The notes under the pieces are model-generated. The model was given only the letters and a program-made list of their open reading frames with translations, searched no databases and was not told the DNA's origin. A stretch of 64,000 nt of DNA from Pseudomonas azadiae (GTDB lineage: Bacteria > Pseudomonadota > Gammaproteobacteria > Pseudomonadales > Pseudomonadaceae), in contig NZ_JAHSTY010000001.1 in NCBI RefSeq assembly GCF_019145355.1, positions 3,100,001-3,164,000 on the forward strand, in the 5' to 3' direction. Positions 61,201 through 64,000 of this stretch are shown here, one piece after another; position 1 is the first letter of the stretch; each line of letters starts with the position of its first letter. The position numbers and the translations under genes are program-made.

Positions 61201-63391
61201 TGACCATTTGTTCGAACCAGTCGGCGGACGGGTCCAGTGCCCGACCCTCGCGGATGTTATCCACGCTCAGGCCGACCTGCCGCTCATTATTAAAGCGCTT
61301 GAGGGTGTCGGCCAGCAACGGCGGGGTGGGTTCATTGTTGACATACATATGGCGCAGCGCGCCGAAGTCGACGCCGCTGATAAGACGGACCTGCTCCAGT
61401 TCGCCCGCACTCAGGCCGTGGGTCTGCGGGCCCAGGCGCCTGAGCAGGCGCGTGTTGTTCCAGGCACGCGGCTGCTCACCTTCAAACACACAGGCGCCGC
61501 TGCCGTTAAGCGCTACGGGTGGCCGATAGGCGCTGGCGCGCTTGGGGTTAGTGAGGTGGTACGTTTCAGTAATGGGGTCCTGCAGGACTTCATAACGACT
61601 GTTTTCCACTTGGGCGATCCGTTTGCCCTGATGGTGATACAGGCCGTTTTCGTCAGGTACCACATCGCTCGGCAGGTGCATGTTGCGATACTGGTAGGGC
61701 GTCAGGTCAGGGTTCCACAAGCGTGTTTCGCCGGTAGGCATTTGCACCGGTAGAAGGCTATCGACAAAGGGCGATATTTTCACCTTGGCAATCTTGCCGA
61801 TCTTGGCGCCTGCATGGAACAGCGAAAGTTGCATTACGTTGTCTGCGACCGAGATCATGTGCTCCCAGCCTTCTCGCTGGAGCCCCTCGGCCCAGTCGAC
61901 GATCCCTTCGAACACGTCGTCGAGCATCTGGTAGGCGGTATAGGCCAGCATCAACTCGCCCAGGAACGGCACAAGTGGGGTGATCACCTGAAGCGCGGCG
62001 TTAAAGAGGTCCGAGAGCATTTTTTCCAGGTTATCCCACCATGCCCAGCGGGCCATGCGGTCGGCGTAAGCGGTGGAGATGGCGATTTCCCTGGCGTCGT
62101 TGACGATTTTGTTCAGCTTGGCCCGGTAGAGGTAGTGCCAGAGATTATTCTGCAGCGGTTCGCTGATACGGTTTTGTGTGTCATCGCGCATGAGCTGGGT
62201 GCGAAACCGCAGGTTTGGCGCCTCCACCGGATCCGGGCGCCAGTGTGGTCGGCTGTCACCGCTCTCGCGCGCGTGCCAGCGAACGGTCGCCAGCAGATTA
62301 TTGAGTTCGTAGAAAAAACGGCCGCGTTGTTCATGGGCCACGAACTGGCTGAAAAACTGTTGATAACTGATGCTCGAAGAGTCAGCCGCAGGCGTGCGCT
62401 CACGTAGCTGGCCGGTCAGCTCTTTAATGAATTCCCGAGATGAAGCGTACTCCTTGAGTGGGTGAGCGGGATCATCGGGAACGTGCACCACGATTGTGCC
62501 GATACGTGTATCTGTGCGTGGCGGTGCGATCACCAGAATGCCGGTCAAGCGCGTGTCCAACAGGTCCAAGGTGTACAGGTCAACGCTTTGCCCACCCAGG
62601 CGCAGGGGGCCGTCTCTTTGGAGCAGGTCCTGGATGAAGGTGTAGGTGTCTTGCGAGATGTCGTTTTTGACAAGCGCGATATGCGCTGCGCTGTTGAGGC
62701 CGGCTTGGAGGTTATCGATGATGCGAAATCGCAGTTCGCTGGCGAGCGTAGCGTCATCAAACCCAAGTTGCGTTTTGAGGTGCTGTTGGTATTTGGCGCC
62801 GATATCCAGCTTTCGACACACCGCTTTGAAGGCGTCGGCGGTCAATGCCTTCCCGGTCGAGCGGTGGGTCAGTGTGATCGTGTCGCGCTGCCCCTGGGCG
62901 TCCTCCTGCGACAAAAACGCGAAGTCGACGAAGGTTTCCGAGGCCGAGAAGTTATGCAGCGCCGCTTCCAGCAGCGTTGTCGTTCGGGTGCTGACGCCGG
63001 GCTGCTGATGGATGGCCCACCAAGGTAATCTGGCTGGCGCATACAGGCGTATGGACGTCTGCTGCAGGTCAATCGGGCCGTAATCACTTAGGGCTTCTTT
63101 GAGCAGCGGCTCAGCAAAGGCTTTGATGTCGGTCAGTTCCGCGAGCTTTTTATCCACGGCATTTTGCGCTGACCAATGGCTGCTCAGCGCTTTCTTGAGC
63201 GGCAGACGCTGCGCGGGAGCCGGTGCGTTGCGATGGGATTGGGTGATATCGGGCTGGTGCTGCGCCAGTGCGGTCCAGCGTTGCGGGGACGTATCGAGCA
63301 GCCAGCCAGGCAGTTGCTGTTTGATGAAGTCCAAATGAATCGGTTGGGGTTCGGTGACCGCCACTGGGCGGCTTGTGGGGGTTGCAGGCAT
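58265..63391 (-). CDS. LRR protein with NEL-type E3 ubiquitin ligase domain
   Basis: 1708 residues, the largest gene here. No Sec signal. The N-terminal ~1000 residues match the DUF6543 / dermonecrotic-toxin-like region of Pseudomonas effectors (HLDFIKQQLPGWLL...). About residues 1150-1290 hold leucine-rich repeats (LVTLDLSENPWPDDVPLLPDD, VVLDLSDNSLDRLPAAI, LTALDLSKNQIAL, LRGLYLSNNPLGQVP). The C-terminal domain is NEL-like (novel E3 ligase, IpaH type): the catalytic motif is CxD, Cys1454 and Asp1456 in FPGLCPDAGS. Related proteins of Shigella, Salmonella and Pseudomonas act in host cells by ubiquitinating targets; LRRs choose the target. It is likely delivered by a type III or other secretion system; no secretion gene or chaperone is visible here. 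Confidence 0.85.
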   Translation of the reverse strand: MPATPTSRPVAVTEPQPIHLDFIKQQLPGWLLDTSPQRWTALAQHQPDITQSHRNAPAPAQRLPLKKALSSHWSAQNAVDKKLAELTDIKAFAEPLLKEALSDYGPIDLQQTSIRLYAPARLPWWAIHQQPGVSTRTTTLLEAALHNFSASETFVDFAFLSQEDAQGQRDTITLTHRSTGKALTADAFKAVCRKLDIGAKYQQHLKTQLGFDDATLASELRFRIIDNLQAGLNSAAHIALVKNDISQDTYTFIQDLLQRDGPLRLGGQSVDLYTLDLLDTRLTGILVIAPPRTDTRIGTIVVHVPDDPAHPLKEYASSREFIKELTGQLRERTPAADSSSISYQQFFSQFVAHEQRGRFFYELNNLLATVRWHARESGDSRPHWRPDPVEAPNLRFRTQLMRDDTQNRISEPLQNNLWHYLYRAKLNKIVNDAREIAISTAYADRMARWAWWDNLEKMLSDLFNAALQVITPLVPFLGELMLAYTAYQMLDDVFEGIVDWAEGLQREGWEHMISVADNVMQLSLFHAGAKIGKIAKVKISPFVDSLLPVQMPTGETRLWNPDLTPYQYRNMHLPSDVVPDENGLYHHQGKRIAQVENSRYEVLQDPITETYHLTNPKRASAYRPPVALNGSGACVFEGEQPRAWNNTRLLRRLGPQTHGLSAGELEQVRLISGVDFGALRHMYVNNEPTPPLLADTLKRFNNERQVGLSVDNIREGRALDPSADWFEQMVTELEGWPRDKALLVYPHADLSGLPRRYGDAAAQGQNALSVSIAEVMSGKLPEKVVAFLDEQQLTDLLGEEVPEAQRAQALREQLATYVEAQGETLAQDLYARQETSSDPHIQLLRNQYPELPLSIAQRLVSHTRRRHLRVMEDHNRLPLDIKNQARELDFETRSSRMFEQILQADAPTAQTENLVLNTLRIHSDAVANLRIQIRERTTTGALRSQVGAEDAEHVRILVRNRKGQYRVFDERDKLIHGATDFYSAVFQAMTADKRFIDGDHLRSWLVKTTTSPADRRLTLTEPPIRARADRETITLLGGGNSSTMRGVEVQARPVTVQGRIKHWLPQMSEQGVKQLAQLAESAEGLAKLEQLENEGKALETALDAYIQSPTQGPAGSRLEAVTRRSRTQFASQLKDAWREGYTQLHDPNAPQDRLVTLDLSENPWPDDVPLLPDDLKLVKRLILNDCNFSTNHAEFLRHFPDLVVLDLSDNSLDRLPAAIAQMRSLTALDLSKNQIALDANSVAQLRNLTSLRGLYLSNNPLGQVPDVSRMPNLMELDLSRTGISEWPTGLFAQDRDALFLLQLQGNPITTIPDVAIGEDESFTIATTRLDYSTLSAEAKTLWEEHRRSVGYDPHRTYEPQGDYSFWVDELDDYNKLKFESIWDDLEEEHGSQGFFEVLKKLEPPEFFEDPEDELRYAHNTPTLTSQVRYMLSSMHDDPALRETLFRMSSFPGLCPDAGSQIFTEMGVLVEARGVELYSKTPAEREEGLVKLARGSARLKLLNHVIRADIADRLKPLDQGGQGLRLTSEVVEGEPGTVDEVGVYLAYQTRLARQLELPWISDNMVYRNTANVPETSITNALTAVQTLSEGDGLVDRMLKEPYWETFLKEHYAQDYAANEENIGQQLALFDDLDSQQKAFAQALDLNEAQKAEKRQALSRIVEQLQIEDRVVPDQVMSDTLYEQVYNDLAARRNEWLREQTRLSLGRLDD

Positions 63392-63721
63392 AGTGGAATG
63401 ACCTTCGAAGGTATCAGGGTCATTCGAGTGTGTTGGGTTGGCGGGTGCGGAGGCGGCGCATATTGCTTGGCTCGGTCTGATCTTTCCTCGGCGTGGGTAC
63501 TGAACGATTTGTCATACCCGTCCGTCATACCAATCCTTGAGCTAGTGTAGGAATTGTCTACCACTCAGCCCTGCGATTAGTCCCCAAGCGCCTGTCCATG
63601 TTTAAATTGAATGCTCGTTCAAGTTAAACCCGGTGGTTCGCTGCCCGCTCACAACAGGAGGCTTACCTTTGCTGAGTCCGTTATTTACAGCCACATCTCA
63701 TACTCCCGGGGTGCATCGCTC
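63392..63721. other. Divergent intergenic region (LRR gene / BCCT gene)
   Basis: Upstream of both genes. It contains the BetI-like site at 63607. A short polyA/T-balanced segment (63480-63560) reads TTTGTCATACCCGTCCGTC... but no -10/-35 pair is compelling. No gene seen. Confidence 0.5.
63607..63622 (+). promoter_or_regulatory. BetI-like operator
   Basis: TTGAATGCTCGTTCAA is a 16-bp near-palindrome (TTGAA-G / C-TTCAA) about 100 bp before the BCCT start. TetR-family BetI sites have a TTGAACG..CGTTCAA core, so choline-responsive repression by BetI is plausible; betI itself is outside the window. Confidence 0.5.
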
Positions 63722-64000
63722 ATGAGTGCATCGTCCACCCCATCCAGCGGCCTGGTGCGCATGAATGCACCGGTGTTCTACTTTGCCGCCACCTTCATCC
63801 TGCTCTTCGGCATCACGGTCATCGCTATCCCGCAACAGGCCGGCGCCTGGCTGCTGGCCGCGCAAAACTGGGCGGCCAATACGGTCGGCTGGTACTACAT
63901 GCTGGCGATGACGCTGTATCTGGTCTTCGTGGTGGTCACCGCGCTATCGGGCTACGGCAAGATAAAACTCGGTGCCGACCACGACGAGCCCGAATTCAGC
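63722..64000 (+). CDS. BCCT-family transporter (choline/betaine), 3' part outside
   Basis: From ATG 63722 the frame runs to the window edge (93 codons). The sequence MSASSTPSSGLVRMNAPVFYFAATFILLFGITVIAIPQQAGAWL, followed by an NWAANTVGWYYMLAMTLYLVFVVVTALSGYGKIKLG segment, is the N-terminus of BetT-type BCCT carriers: two TM helices and the AxxxxxxxxGKIxLG block. Members import choline or glycine betaine with protons or sodium. The ribosome site is weak (GGGGTGC). In pseudomonads betT stands next to betIBA, so those genes probably follow. A BetI-like palindrome upstream agrees. Confidence 0.8.
   Translation, partial: MSASSTPSSGLVRMNAPVFYFAATFILLFGITVIAIPQQAGAWLLAAQNWAANTVGWYYMLAMTLYLVFVVVTALSGYGKIKLGADHDEPEFS

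Overview
The window looks like a chromosomal segment of a fluorescent Pseudomonas (P. fluorescens group). It is GC-rich, carries many REP/REPIN palindromes of the GTGGGAGC...GCTCCCAC type, and keeps gene orders I associate with the genus: desA next to a PAS-GGDEF-EAL gene, oscA, sbp and cysTWA; gabD-gabT; triABC-like efflux genes; metNIQ with sfnB-type genes. No sequence search was run, so family names rest on recognised motifs, lengths and gene order.

Layout. 1-3.6 kb: small lipoproteins on both strands, including a CsgG-like / DUF4810 / DUF799 trio. 3.9-6.8 kb: a YfbK-type VWA lipoprotein, an ECF sigma factor and a membrane-anchored partner (probable anti-sigma). 6.85-8.3 kb: 2,3-butanediol dehydrogenase behind a consensus sigma-54 promoter with upstream dyads. 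8.4-14.6 kb: an AT-rich accessory island with a DUF262/DUF1524 nuclease-like gene, a stand-alone HsdR-N nuclease-like gene, and an overlapping pair made of an NdpA/YejK-like protein and a multi-spanning membrane protein. This pair is the best candidate for an undescribed (probably anti-phage) system. Then come tRNA-Arg(CCG) and gabD-gabT. An IS1182-family element sits exactly in the TTCG loop of the gabT terminator.

20-25 kb: c-di-GMP enzymes around the desA desaturase. 25-29.4 kb: oscA, sbp and cysTWA for sulfate uptake. 29.5-34.5 kb: an Mpo1-like protein, a Crp/Fnr regulator, periplasmic HiuH and a HbpS-like protein, an orphan receiver, and an AraC regulator divergent from a second desaturase. 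34.5-37.9 kb: a mixed AT-rich patch with a HIT protein, a CynX/NimT-type MFS transporter and an unknown protein. 37.9-40.4 kb: an RBBP9-like hydrolase, a stripped-down sigma-54 activator and a MetQ-like protein. 40.7-45.9 kb: triABC-like RND efflux.

46-58.1 kb is mainly sulfur scavenging: metNIQ, an FMN monooxygenase, two SfnB-type flavoproteins, a two-module beta protein, a cystine ABC transporter and D-cysteine desulfhydrase. With sbp/cysTWA, oscA and the SfnR-like activator this gives the window a strong sulfur-limitation theme, and AT-rich dyads lie in front of three of these units. 58.3-63.4 kb encodes a 1708-residue LRR protein with a NEL-type E3 ubiquitin ligase domain. The window ends in a truncated BCCT (choline/betaine) transporter behind a BetI-like operator.
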